64,000 nt of DNA. Source: Novosphingobium cyanobacteriorum (GTDB taxonomy: Bacteria; Pseudomonadota; Alphaproteobacteria; Sphingomonadales; Sphingomonadaceae). Each line of letters opens with the position of its first letter. Position 1 is the first letter of the stretch. Shown piece after piece: positions 54,341 through 62,001 of the stretch. The DNA lies in contig NZ_JAROCY010000004.1 in NCBI RefSeq assembly GCF_029436685.1, positions 158,501-222,500 on the forward strand, read 5' to 3'. A program made the position numbers and the translations under genes. The notes below the pieces were generated by a model. It worked only from the letters and a program-made list of their open reading frames with translations, was not told the DNA's origin and did not search any database.

Positions 54341-54852
54341 CGGCCGATCTCCCCATCGAGCACGCGGAAGGCTGGCACGAGCGCGAGCCCGGCGGCAAAT
54401 GCACGGGCGCGGCGCGCGACGACCAGCGGATCGGCCCCTTCGACCAACGTGACATTGCGCCCGACAGCCTCGGCCAGCGCCTGTTCCCCGGCATCGAGCG
54501 CATCGCGATAGGCGCCGAGGCGGCCGCCGAGCGTGCCCATCAGCTTGCCCACATGCTTGCCCACGATCACATCACCCACGCCGGATTCGCGCAGCTGGCC
54601 GTCCATGTCTTCCACGAACAGTTCGGTCAGACGCACGGACGGCTCGATCAGCTCCGGCTCGCGCTCCATGCGCAGCAGCACGATGGAGAGGACCAGGGTG
54701 ACCGCATCGAAGCGCCCTGCGACGGTGTCGGCCACGCCGCAATCGCGGTACCATTCCTTTTCGCGGGCGATCTCCACCACGCGATACCACAGCGGGCGGG
54801 CGACATCGCGGTCATCCTTGCGGGCACCGAAAAGGCGGGTCAGCAGCGACAT
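54337..54852 (-). CDS. Ubiquinol-cytochrome c chaperone (CBP3-like) family protein
   Basis: A 171-aa protein of the Ubiq_cyt_C_chap family: LFGARKDDRDVARPLWYRVVEIAREKEWYRDCGVADTVAGRFDAVTLVLSIVLLRMER, then LTELFVEDMDGQLRESGVGDVIVGKHVGKLMGTLGGRLGAYRDAL. The mitochondrial homolog CBP3 helps cytochrome b assembly into complex III. Coupled with the YceD-like gene by a 4-base overlap, an order seen in other alphaproteobacteria. Confidence 0.9.
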   Translation of the reverse strand: MSLLTRLFGARKDDRDVARPLWYRVVEIAREKEWYRDCGVADTVAGRFDAVTLVLSIVLLRMEREPELIEPSVRLTELFVEDMDGQLRESGVGDVIVGKHVGKLMGTLGGRLGAYRDALDAGEQALAEAVGRNVTLVEGADPLVVARRARAFAAGLALVPAFRVLDGEIGR

Positions 54853-54917
54853 GGCCGAGGCATTCCTTTCACCGCCCCCTGTTCAGGAGGCATTCAATAG
54901 CGGTAATCCATCGCCAC

Positions 54918-54964
54918 GGGGCATCGCGCGCGCAGCCGGCATTGCGGTGGCGCGGCGATGCCCC
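54918..54964. repeat. 10-bp inverted repeat in the CBP3/bamE divergent region
   Basis: Arms GGGGCATCGC and GCGATGCCCC are perfect, with a 27-base GC-rich centre. It lies in the 219-base gap between two divergent starts and could be a hairpin or operator. No other feature is apparent in this gap. Confidence 0.4.
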
Positions 54965-55071
54965 TAAGGCAGTGGCGATATAGGGTGAAGGCGCGGGAAG
55001 GCAAACGGCCCGCGCGGGCATCCGGCGACGATGGCCTTTCGTGATGGCCCTTGAGCATGGCGGAGTTTGGA

Positions 55072-55566
55072 ATGCGGATTGACGGGCGGATCGGGCGGAG
55101 TGGCCTTGCTCTGACGCTGGCGGTGCTGGCGGCGGGCTGTTCCAGCATCCGCGACCACCGCGGCTACCTGATCGATCCGGCGCTGACCGATTCGGTGCAG
55201 CCGGGCGTGGACAACCGCGTTTCGGTGGAACGATCGCTGGGCCAGCCCACGTTCAAGAGCCAGTTCGGCAAGCAGAGCTGGTATTACGTGTCGATCGACA
55301 CCAAGCAGAAGCCGTTCACCCGGCCACGCACCAGCAACGAAGTGATCATGAAGATCGACTTTGACCCCGCCGGCAACGTGGCCGCCATCCAGCGCGGCGG
55401 CATGGAGCACGTGGCGCGGATCAACCCCGACGGCCACAAGACCCCGACGCTGGGCCGCGACCGCAGCTTCTTCGAAGACCTGTTCGGCAACATCGGCGCC
55501 GTGGGCGCGGTGCCGGGCGCGACCAACCAGGGCGGGCCTGCGGGCACGGGGCCGAACGGGAGCTGA
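55072..55566 (+). CDS. bamE: Outer-membrane assembly lipoprotein BamE (SmpA/OmlA)
   Basis: BamE is a small lipoprotein of the BAM complex that folds outer-membrane proteins. The 164-aa product starts with a lipoprotein signal (LALTLAVLAAGCSS, lipobox LAAGC), then RGYLIDPALTDSVQPGVDNRVSVERSLGQPTFKSQFGKQSWYYVS, the classic SmpA/OmlA pattern. The ATG at 55072 follows GGAG by six bases; in-frame ATG 55057 and TTG 55051 are alternatives. The C-terminus is Gly/Pro-rich. A terminator follows. Confidence 0.93.
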   Translation: MRIDGRIGRSGLALTLAVLAAGCSSIRDHRGYLIDPALTDSVQPGVDNRVSVERSLGQPTFKSQFGKQSWYYVSIDTKQKPFTRPRTSNEVIMKIDFDPAGNVAAIQRGGMEHVARINPDGHKTPTLGRDRSFFEDLFGNIGAVGAVPGATNQGGPAGTGPNGS

Positions 55567-55596
55567 TTGCGGGCTTTCGAGGTCTGGGTTTGAAGG

Positions 55597-55630
55597 GGGC
55601 GGCCTTTGCGGGTCGCCCTTTTTTGTTTTT
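55597..55630 (+). terminator. Rho-independent terminator after bamE
   Basis: Stem arms GGGCGGC and GTCGCCC (one G-T pair) with an 8-base loop, followed by a run of T broken by a single G. It lies 31 bases after the bamE stop. Confidence 0.85.
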
Positions 55631-55850
55631 GGTTCGCGCAGATGGCGCAGAGGACGCGGAGGGATGCAGGCAGGGTTGCGCCGTCGGTTTCGCGTAAAGA
55701 CGCGAACCCGCGAAGAGGAAGCGACCAGTGGCCCTGTCGTCGCTTCCGGCAAAGCAGCGTTGTTGCCGCAGAACGTTGTCTGCGGAGCTTTCTCACGTTT
55801 TTGCGTCTTCGCGTCTTCGCGCGAAACGGATTTCTTCCCGACCACTCCGC
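55631..55850. repeat. Mosaic intergenic repeat between bamE and hslV
   Basis: No gene is present. Motifs such as GCGCAGAGGACGCGGAGG and AAAGACGCGAACCCGCGAAG recur, and the right side (TTTTGCGTCTTCGCGTCTTC) is an imperfect reverse complement of the left side around 55690-55717. The whole unit can fold on itself. The GCAGAG/ACGCGGAGG string is a kind I recall from many proteobacterial intergenic repeats. Confidence 0.65.
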
Positions 55851-55927
55851 CTCCCGCTTCGCAGGCGGTCCCCCTCGCCATTTGTCCTGCGGAAAAACGG
55901 CGACGAACTGAGGAGGCGCTTAGCCTC

Positions 55928-55955
55928 CTTGCAACGCGCCGGCGGGTTCCCATAT
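55928..55955 (+). promoter_or_regulatory. Heat-shock (RpoH-type) promoter candidate for hslVU
   Basis: CTTGCAA at 55928-55934 and CCCATAT at 55949-55955 are separated by 14 bases, close to the sigma-32 consensus CTTGAAA-N11-16-CCCATnT. It overlaps the hslV start region: transcription would begin about seven bases further on, at or near the ATG at 55963. A 7-bp hairpin (55911-55929) abuts the -35 element. Confidence 0.65.
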
Positions 55956-55962
55956 GCCGGGC

Positions 55963-56520
55963 ATGGACGATAGCAGGGCCAGCCACGGCCTGATCCAGTG
56001 GCACGGGACCACCATTATCGGGGTCAAGAAGAACGGCCGGACCGTGATTGCGGGCGATGGCCAGGTTTCCATGGGCAACACGGTGATGAAGCCCAATGCG
56101 CGCAAGGTGCGGCGGATAGGTGATGGCAAGGTCATCGCCGGGTTCGCGGGCGCGACGGCGGATGCGTTCACGCTGTTCGAGCGGCTGGAGCGCAAGCTGG
56201 AGCAGCATCGTGGGCAGCTGATGCGCGCGGCGGTGGAGCTGGCCAAGGACTGGCGCACCGACAAGTACCTGCGCAACCTGGAAGCGCTGATGATCGTGGC
56301 CGATGCGGAAACGATGCTGATCCTGACGGGCAATGGCGACGTGCTGGAGCCCGAAGGCGGCATTGCGGCGATCGGATCGGGCGGGAACTATGCGCTCGCC
56401 GCGGCGCGGGCACTGACCGACTATGAGGACGACGCCGAGAAGATCGCCCGCCGGGCGATGCAGGTGGCGGCGGAAGTCTGCGTGTTCACCAACGACCGGG
56501 TGACGGTCGAGGAGATCTAG
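55963..56520 (+). CDS. hslV: ATP-dependent protease peptidase subunit HslV
   Basis: Proteolytic subunit of the HslUV (ClpQY) heat-shock protease. The 185-aa frame has the catalytic Thr in [13 protein letters not shown], preceded by an N-terminal extension of about 15 residues that must be removed to expose it, as known in some alphaproteobacteria. Further motifs are [32 protein letters not shown] and [19 protein letters not shown]. An in-frame ATG at 55954 would add three residues, but it lies inside the predicted -10 element. hslU follows after 146 bases. Confidence 0.95.
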   Translation: MDDSRASHGLIQWHGTTIIGVKKNGRTVIAGDGQVSMGNTVMKPNARKVRRIGDGKVIAGFAGATADAFTLFERLERKLEQHRGQLMRAAVELAKDWRTDKYLRNLEALMIVADAETMLILTGNGDVLEPEGGIAAIGSGGNYALAAARALTDYEDDAEKIARRAMQVAAEVCVFTNDRVTVEEI

Positions 56521-56522
56521 TC

Positions 56523-56613
56523 CCCCTCCCGCCTGCGGGAGGGGTCAGGGGAGGGCCTGTTCGCGGCATTCCCCAACATGCCCTCCCCCGACCCCTCCCG
56601 CAGGCGGGAGGGG
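56523..56613. repeat. 34-bp near-perfect inverted repeat between hslV and hslU
   Basis: Left arm 56523-56556 and right arm 56580-56613 are reverse complements over 34 bases with one mismatch, with a 23-base centre. Each arm itself contains a CCCCTCCCGC/GCGGGAGGGG-type palindrome, akin to the elements at 35006 and 58714. It begins two bases after the hslV stop and may form the intercistronic structure of the hslVU message. Confidence 0.88.
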
Positions 56614-56666
56614 AGAAGAGTGGACTCAACGCCCTTCGTGCAAGCGGAGGGGAGAAGAGAGAAACG

Positions 56667-57968
56667 ATGAACGATTCCCTTACGCCCAAGGCCATTGTCC
56701 GCGCGCTGGACGAGCATATCGTGGGGCAGACCGCCGCCAAGAAGGCGGTGGCAGTGGCGCTGCGCAACCGCTGGCGGCGGCAGAAGCTGAGCCCCGAGCT
56801 GCGCGACGAGGTTTCTCCCAAGAACATCCTGATGATCGGGCCGACGGGCTGCGGCAAGACCGAGATCAGCCGCCGGCTGGCCAAGCTGGCCGATGCGCCG
56901 TTCGTGAAGGTGGAGGCGACCAAGTTCACCGAGGTCGGCTATGTCGGCCGCGATGTGGAGCAGATCGCCCGCGACCTGGCCGAGGAGGCGATCCGGCTGG
57001 AGAAGGAGCGCCGGCGCGGTGCGGTGCGCGATGCCGCGAGCAAGGCGGCGATGGATCGCCTGCTGAAGGCGCTGGTGGGCGATGGCGCGAGCGAGGCGAC
57101 GCGCGAGAGCTTCAAGCAGCGCCTGTCCGACGGTTCGATGAACGATGTCGAGGTTGAGATCGAGGTGGAGGATGCGCCCTCCATGCCGATGGAGATCCCC
57201 GGCATGGGCGGCGGCATCGGCATGATCAACCTGTCCGACATGATGGGCAAGGCGTTTGGCAAGCAGGCGTTGAAGCGGCGCAAGATGCGCGTGGCCGATG
57301 CCTGGGACAAGCTGGTGGACGAGGAGTCCGAAAAGCGGATGGACCAGGACGACGTGGCGCGTGAGGCGCTGAAGAACGCCGAGACCAACGGCATCGTGTT
57401 CCTGGACGAGATCGACAAGATCGCGGTGAGCGACGTGCGCGGCGGATCGGTGAGCCGCGAGGGCGTGCAGCGTGACCTACTGCCGCTGATCGAAGGGACG
57501 ACGGTGGCCACCAAGTATGGCCCGATGAAGACCGACCACGTGCTGTTCATCGCCAGCGGCGCGTTCCATGTGGCCAAGCCGAGCGACATGCTGCCCGAAC
57601 TGCAGGGCCGGCTGCCGATCCGGGTGGAGCTGAAGGCGCTGAGCGAGGACGACTTCGTGCGCATCCTTTCGGAAACGCGGGCGAACCTGGTGGAACAGTA
57701 TTGCGCGCTGATCGGCACCGAGCAGGTGACGCTGGACTTCACGCCCGAAGCCATCCGCGCCATCGCCCGCACCGCGGCGCAGGTGAACGAAAGCGTGGAG
57801 AACATCGGCGCGCGGCGGCTGCAGACGGTGATGGAAAAGCTGCTGGAAGAAGTGAGCTTCGACGCCGAGGACCGCGTGGGGACCACGGTGACGGTGGACG
57901 AGGCCTATGTCGCCGAGAAGCTGGGCGGGCTGGCGGCGAACGCGGATTTGAGCAAGTATATCTTGTAG
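56667..57968 (+). CDS. hslU: ATP-dependent protease ATPase subunit HslU
   Basis: AAA+ unfoldase of HslUV. The 433-aa protein contains [17 protein letters not shown], Walker [21 protein letters not shown] near 57-75, the pore motif region [16 protein letters not shown] (GYVG), the I domain in the middle (about residues 110-240), Walker [13 protein letters not shown], the sensor-2 region and the C-terminal SKYIL tail that docks into HslV. The ATG follows GGGGAGAAGAGAG. Likely in one operon with hslV. Confidence 0.97.
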   Translation: MNDSLTPKAIVRALDEHIVGQTAAKKAVAVALRNRWRRQKLSPELRDEVSPKNILMIGPTGCGKTEISRRLAKLADAPFVKVEATKFTEVGYVGRDVEQIARDLAEEAIRLEKERRRGAVRDAASKAAMDRLLKALVGDGASEATRESFKQRLSDGSMNDVEVEIEVEDAPSMPMEIPGMGGGIGMINLSDMMGKAFGKQALKRRKMRVADAWDKLVDEESEKRMDQDDVAREALKNAETNGIVFLDEIDKIAVSDVRGGSVSREGVQRDLLPLIEGTTVATKYGPMKTDHVLFIASGAFHVAKPSDMLPELQGRLPIRVELKALSEDDFVRILSETRANLVEQYCALIGTEQVTLDFTPEAIRAIARTAAQVNESVENIGARRLQTVMEKLLEEVSFDAEDRVGTTVTVDEAYVAEKLGGLAANADLSKYIL

Positions 57969-58021
57969 GATCGGCAATGTTCCTGCCATGTTCCATAGAT
58001 CGACTCGTTGGGAGAGTGACC

Positions 58022-58426
58022 ATGGTACTTGCGGGCGGGTGTCATTGCGGCGCGGTGCGATACAGAGTGGACGGGGCCCCTATGCACGTCGCGCTTTGCC
58101 ATTGCAGCGATTGCCGCAAGAGCGCGGGCGCGCCGATGGTCTCTTGGGCGATGTTCAGGGAAGACCAGTTCGTTGTGACGCAAGGCGAGGTGACCACGTG
58201 TAACTCGTCAGGCGCATCGATGCGCAGCTTCTGCCCGAGATGCGGCACCGGTCTGTTTTTCACCAATGCCGAGACACTGCCGGGAATCGTTGATGTGCAG
58301 TCAGCCACGCTGGATGATCCCGACCAATTGCCGGCCCAAGTCCATATCCAGACAGCGGAGCGCATCAGCTGGATGGCAGGCCAACACACCTTGCCCGAGT
58401 TTGCGCGTTTTCCTGGTGAGGAGTAA
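58022..58426 (+). CDS. GFA-family zinc protein
   Basis: A 134-aa protein of the glutathione-dependent formaldehyde-activating enzyme (Gfa/CENP-V) fold. Zinc ligands: GGCHCGAVRY at residues 5-14, CHCSDCRKSAGAPMVSWA, and CPRCGTGLFF. Most family members are of unknown function, and a formaldehyde role is not implied. The ATG follows GGGAG by nine bases. An upstream frame through the hslU 3' end is a shadow. A small DUF1737 gene follows after nine bases. Confidence 0.9.
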   Translation: MVLAGGCHCGAVRYRVDGAPMHVALCHCSDCRKSAGAPMVSWAMFREDQFVVTQGEVTTCNSSGASMRSFCPRCGTGLFFTNAETLPGIVDVQSATLDDPDQLPAQVHIQTAERISWMAGQHTLPEFARFPGEE

Positions 58427-58435
58427 GCAACCGGG

Positions 58436-58639
58436 ATGACCTACCAGACACCCGAAGACCGCCCGATCTATCGCCTGCTGACCGGCAAGGATGACCGTGC
58501 CTTTTGCGAGCGCGTGACGGAGGCGCTGGCGCAGGGGTGGCGGCTCTATGGCTCGCCATCGATCACCTATGACGGCGGGATGGACTGCGTGAAGGTGGCG
58601 CAGGCGGTGGTGTGGCACGAGGCCGATGTGGTGAAGTGA
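58436..58639 (+). CDS. DUF1737-type small protein
   Basis: A 67-aa protein: YRLLTGKDDRAFCERVTEALAQGWRLYGSPSITYDGGMDCVKVAQAVVW, the typical DUF1737 pattern (a short alpha-beta domain of unknown function). It lies nine bases after the GFA gene, so is probably co-transcribed. Confidence 0.85.
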   Translation: MTYQTPEDRPIYRLLTGKDDRAFCERVTEALAQGWRLYGSPSITYDGGMDCVKVAQAVVWHEADVVK

Positions 58640-58713
58640 GGGCGGGCATCACCGCGAGCGTCGAGCCCCACCCCGCTGCGACTAGCGGACCTGCGGTTCG
58701 GCAAGTCTTGCTG

Positions 58714-58734
58714 CCCCTCCCCGGCGGGGAGGGG
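58714..58734. repeat. 21-bp palindrome, second copy
   Basis: Arms CCCCTCCCCG and CGGGGAGGGG around one central base (G here, T in the copy at 35006-35026), followed by a GGTGGGG tract as in that copy. It sits between the DUF1737 gene and the convergent exporter gene, in a 118-base gap with no other content. Confidence 0.8.
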
Positions 58735-58757
58735 GTGGGGGCAATTGCCTGCGGGGG

Positions 58758-60578
58758 CTACTCCGCCGCTTCGCTGAAAGAGTCGCTTTCGGCGGCCTGG
58801 CGAGCCCACATTTCGGCGTAGAGGCCGTCGCGGCGGAGCAGGTCGGCGTGGCTGCCCTGTTCGGCGAGGCGGCCCTGGTCGAGCACGAGGATCGTGTCGG
58901 AATCCGCGATGGTCGATAGGCGGTGCGCGATCGACAAGGTGGTGCGGTGGCTGGCGACGGCGCGCATGGTGCCGAGGATGTCCTGCTCTGTGCGTGTGTC
59001 CAAGGCGCTGGTGGCTTCGTCGAACAGCAGGATCGGCGGGTTCTTCACAAGCGTGCGGGCAATGGCGACGCGCTGCTTTTCCCCGCCCGAAAGCTTCAGC
59101 CCGCGTTCGCCGACTTCGGTATCGAGGCCCTGCGGCAGGCGGGCGATGAAATCGGCGATGGATGCGCCCTTTGCCGCCGCGGCGACGTCTTCGGCGGTCG
59201 CGCCTTCACGGCCATAGGCGATGTTGTAGCCGATGGTGTCGTTGAACAGCACCGAATCCTGCGGAACGATGCCGATGACGGCGCGCAGGGAGGCCTGCGT
59301 GACCTGTGCGATATCCTGCCCGTCGATGAGGATGCGGCCCGAAAGCGGATCGTAGAAGCGGAACAGCAGGCGCGCGATGGTGGACTTGCCCGCGCCGGAG
59401 GGGCCGACGATTGCGACGCGGCTGCCTGCGGACACTTCGAAAGAGAGGCCATGGAGGATGGTGCGATCAGGGTCATAGCCGAAGACCACGTTGTCAAAGA
59501 CGATCGACGGCTGGCGCACCACCAGCGCTGGCGCGCCGGGGGCATCGGCCACTTCCACCTGCGTGTCGATCAGGCGGAACATCTCGGCCATATCGATCAG
59601 GCCCTGGCGGATGGTGCGATAGACCATGCCGAGCATGTCGAGCGGGCGGAACAGCTGGGTGAGGTAGGTCTGCACGAAGACGAGCTGGCCGGCGGTGTAT
59701 TCACCCTTGGCCCAGCCCCACACGGTGTAGGCCAGGGCCCCCGCCATCAGCAGGTTGACCACCAGGGCCTGCGCGATGTTGAGAAGGCCGAGGCTGTTCT
59801 CGCTTTTCACCGCAGCTTCGGCATAGGCGCGGGTGGCGGCGGCATAGCGGGCTTCTTCGCGCGCCTCGGCCCCGAAATACTTCACCGTCTCGTAATTCAG
59901 CAGCGAATCCACAGCGCGGGCGAGGGCCTGGCCATCGAGCCGGTTCATCCGTTCGCGCAGGTGCGTGCGCCATTCGGTGATCGCGCGCGTGACCCAGATA
60001 TAGGCGACGACCGCGAGCCCCGTGGCGGCGACGAGGCCCCAGCCGAAGTTCAGCTGGAAGATCACCGCGACGACGATGAGCTGAAGCACCGTGGGCGCAA
60101 TGTTGAACAGCATGAAATAGAGCATCGTGTCGATGCTCTTGGTGCCGCGCTCGATCACCTTGGTCACCTCACCCGTGCGCCGGGCGAGGTGGAAGCGCAT
60201 GCTGAGGCGGTGCAGGCGGGCGAAGACGTTTTCCGCCAATGCGCGCGTGGCGTCCTGGCCGACGCGTTCGAACACGATGTTGCGCAGGTTGTCGAACGCC
60301 ACGCCACCGAAGCGGCCCGCAGCGTAAGCGAGCACGACCAGCATGACAAAGACCAGCGGCTTGGGCCCGGTAACGTTCATCGCGTCGACCGCCCACTTCA
60401 GGGCATAAGGCAGCGCCAGCTGGATGCCGGTGGAAATCAGGATCAGCCCGCAGGCGGCGATGATGCGCCAGCGCAGCGCCGGATTATCATGCGGCCACAG
60501 GTAGGGCAGGAAGCGGCGCAGGGTGTTCCAGCCATCGTGGCGGGCGGCAGGATCGCGGGTGGCGGTATCGGGGGGCAT
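58758..60578 (-). CDS. atm1: Atm1-type ABC exporter (fused permease and ATPase)
   Basis: A 606-aa half transporter. Six helices in an ABC_membrane domain lie at about 30-330, then the ATPase: Walker A IVGPSGAGKSTIARLLFRF, Q-loop GIVPQDSVLFND, signature LKLSGGEKQRVAIARTL, Walker B ILLFDEATSALD and H-loop SIAHRLSTI. The stretch RRTGEVTKVIERGTKSIDTMLYF is typical of the Atm1/HMT1 class, which exports glutathione and glutathione-metal conjugates. The sequence is, from memory, close to N. aromaticivorans Atm1, which fixes the start MPPDTATRDPAARHDGW; an ATG at 60596 is an alternative. Confidence 0.93.
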   Translation of the reverse strand: MPPDTATRDPAARHDGWNTLRRFLPYLWPHDNPALRWRIIAACGLILISTGIQLALPYALKWAVDAMNVTGPKPLVFVMLVVLAYAAGRFGGVAFDNLRNIVFERVGQDATRALAENVFARLHRLSMRFHLARRTGEVTKVIERGTKSIDTMLYFMLFNIAPTVLQLIVVAVIFQLNFGWGLVAATGLAVVAYIWVTRAITEWRTHLRERMNRLDGQALARAVDSLLNYETVKYFGAEAREEARYAAATRAYAEAAVKSENSLGLLNIAQALVVNLLMAGALAYTVWGWAKGEYTAGQLVFVQTYLTQLFRPLDMLGMVYRTIRQGLIDMAEMFRLIDTQVEVADAPGAPALVVRQPSIVFDNVVFGYDPDRTILHGLSFEVSAGSRVAIVGPSGAGKSTIARLLFRFYDPLSGRILIDGQDIAQVTQASLRAVIGIVPQDSVLFNDTIGYNIAYGREGATAEDVAAAAKGASIADFIARLPQGLDTEVGERGLKLSGGEKQRVAIARTLVKNPPILLFDEATSALDTRTEQDILGTMRAVASHRTTLSIAHRLSTIADSDTILVLDQGRLAEQGSHADLLRRDGLYAEMWARQAAESDSFSEAAE

Positions 60579-60712
60579 GGCGTTGCAGATAGGCATTTTA
60601 CGCCGATCCGCCAGTGGGGAGATGTTTGCAGGGGCGAAGAAGGGTTTGGGGATTGGCTTGGCTCTGTCCGGACGGCAATTGTAGATCGTGGCTGCCATGC
60701 TACGTTGAGCGC

Positions 60713-61027
60713 ATGACATTCTACCCAGAGTTTCAGCCATCCCGCCTGCGCGAGATAGTGTGGAACATGTGGGACCCGATCGGTCTGGCAGACGGAAATG
60801 GCCGGTACGGTGCTGATTGCGCCGACGAGTACGACAGCTATCTCCTGCAGGTTGTCAGCCAGCTTTGTAACGGCCGTTCAAGGGACGAGGTTGCAGCTTA
60901 TCTTGTCGACATAGCGACCGAGCACATAGGTTTGGGTGACGCAGACCCAAACGCGGCGGCGGCGACCGCGAATGCAATCTCAAACTACCTTACATCTTTG
61001 CCGGATGGCCCGAAGGCAGTCCGTTGA
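60713..61027 (+). CDS. Small hypothetical protein, DUF1871-like pattern
   Basis: A 104-aa protein, divergent from the exporter gene. The central part (REIVWNMWDPIGLADGNGRYGADCADEYDSYLLQVVSQL, then VAAYLVDIATEHIGLG) has the WDPI...DEYD arrangement that reminds me of DUF1871 and related immunity-like small proteins; that is a weak guess. Base composition is visibly less GC-rich than in the neighbours. It ends 19 bases before the stop of the convergent protease gene. Confidence 0.55.
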   Translation: MTFYPEFQPSRLREIVWNMWDPIGLADGNGRYGADCADEYDSYLLQVVSQLCNGRSRDEVAAYLVDIATEHIGLGDADPNAAAATANAISNYLTSLPDGPKAVR

Positions 61028-61046
61028 GCCCTTGCCGGTTTAAGGC

Positions 61047-61976
61047 CTAGAGCAGAACGTTGTCCGGCAGGTCGAAGAGGATGCGTTTGGCGGCGAAGTC
61101 TATCGCCACGCGGTGGAACAGGCGCAGCTGGTCCATGCCGAGGAGCAGGGCGGGGCGCTTGACCATGCCGAGCCGTTCGAACGGCGGCGCATCGGCGAAG
61201 GCGATCATCGTGTTGCTGACGGTGACGCTGCCGAACTTTAGTTCACGCGCGATGCCAAGATCGGCGGTGATCGCCTGGCCGGTGACGGACATCAGCTGCG
61301 TGGTCTGCTGCTTGTGCCTGCGGGCGAGCTGCCTTTGCAGGGCGCGGTTGCCGATGGACGTGTCGGACCCCGTATCGATCACGACATCGGTGCGCACGCC
61401 ATCGATGATCGCGTTGGTCATGATCAGCTGGCCCGAGCGGCGGCGCGCGGTGACGACGATATCGAACCCGCCATTGCCACCCAGCATCTCGGCATCGCCG
61501 ATGGCCATGCGGTTGCGGTCAAAATCGAGCAGCACCCGCTGGCCCTGCAGGCTGTCGAGCCCGACGATGCCATCGGCACCGATATGCGCATCGTCAAGCA
61601 GCGGCGCGGTTAGGCCATAGAAGCTGCGGCGGCCGAGGTTGATCTCCTCCACATCGACCAGATCGACCTGCTGTTCGCCCGCCACGCCCACGATCAGCGC
61701 CTGACCGCTGGGCGCAAGGCCGAGCCGGGTGGCGACATCGCGCGAGAGCACGGTGCGTTCCGCGCCGGTATCGATCAGGAACGCGAAAGGCCCCTTGGCG
61801 CCGATGCGCACGGGCACGGTCATCCGGTCATGCGCGTCGGTGCGGGTGGACAGGACATCGACCGCGGCGGCATCGGGCGCGCCCTGCTGCGCAACGGCGA
61901 TCGGCAGGCTGGCGATGGCTGGAGCCACCGCGGACAGGCTTGCAGCGGCGGCGGCGATCAGCGGGTGGATGGCCAT
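61047..61976 (-). CDS. Exported retropepsin-like aspartic protease with two DTG motifs
   Basis: A 309-aa protein with a signal-like N-terminus (MAIHPLIAAAAASLSAVAPAIA). Two copies of the aspartic protease half-domain are visible: DTG at 69-71 (FAFLIDTGAERTVLS) with its partner motif GADGIVGLDSL near 140, and DTG at 201-203 (DVVIDTGSDTSIGN) with ALLLGMDQL near 285. So a single chain could build both halves of the active site, as in pepsins. The family is clan AA, typical of periplasmic proteases of alphaproteobacteria. Role unknown. The ATG follows GGGAG by seven bases. Confidence 0.85.
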   Translation of the reverse strand: MAIHPLIAAAAASLSAVAPAIASLPIAVAQQGAPDAAAVDVLSTRTDAHDRMTVPVRIGAKGPFAFLIDTGAERTVLSRDVATRLGLAPSGQALIVGVAGEQQVDLVDVEEINLGRRSFYGLTAPLLDDAHIGADGIVGLDSLQGQRVLLDFDRNRMAIGDAEMLGGNGGFDIVVTARRRSGQLIMTNAIIDGVRTDVVIDTGSDTSIGNRALQRQLARRHKQQTTQLMSVTGQAITADLGIARELKFGSVTVSNTMIAFADAPPFERLGMVKRPALLLGMDQLRLFHRVAIDFAAKRILFDLPDNVLL

Positions 61977-62001
61977 GGCGTGTTCTCCCAGATGGGAAAC
62001 C

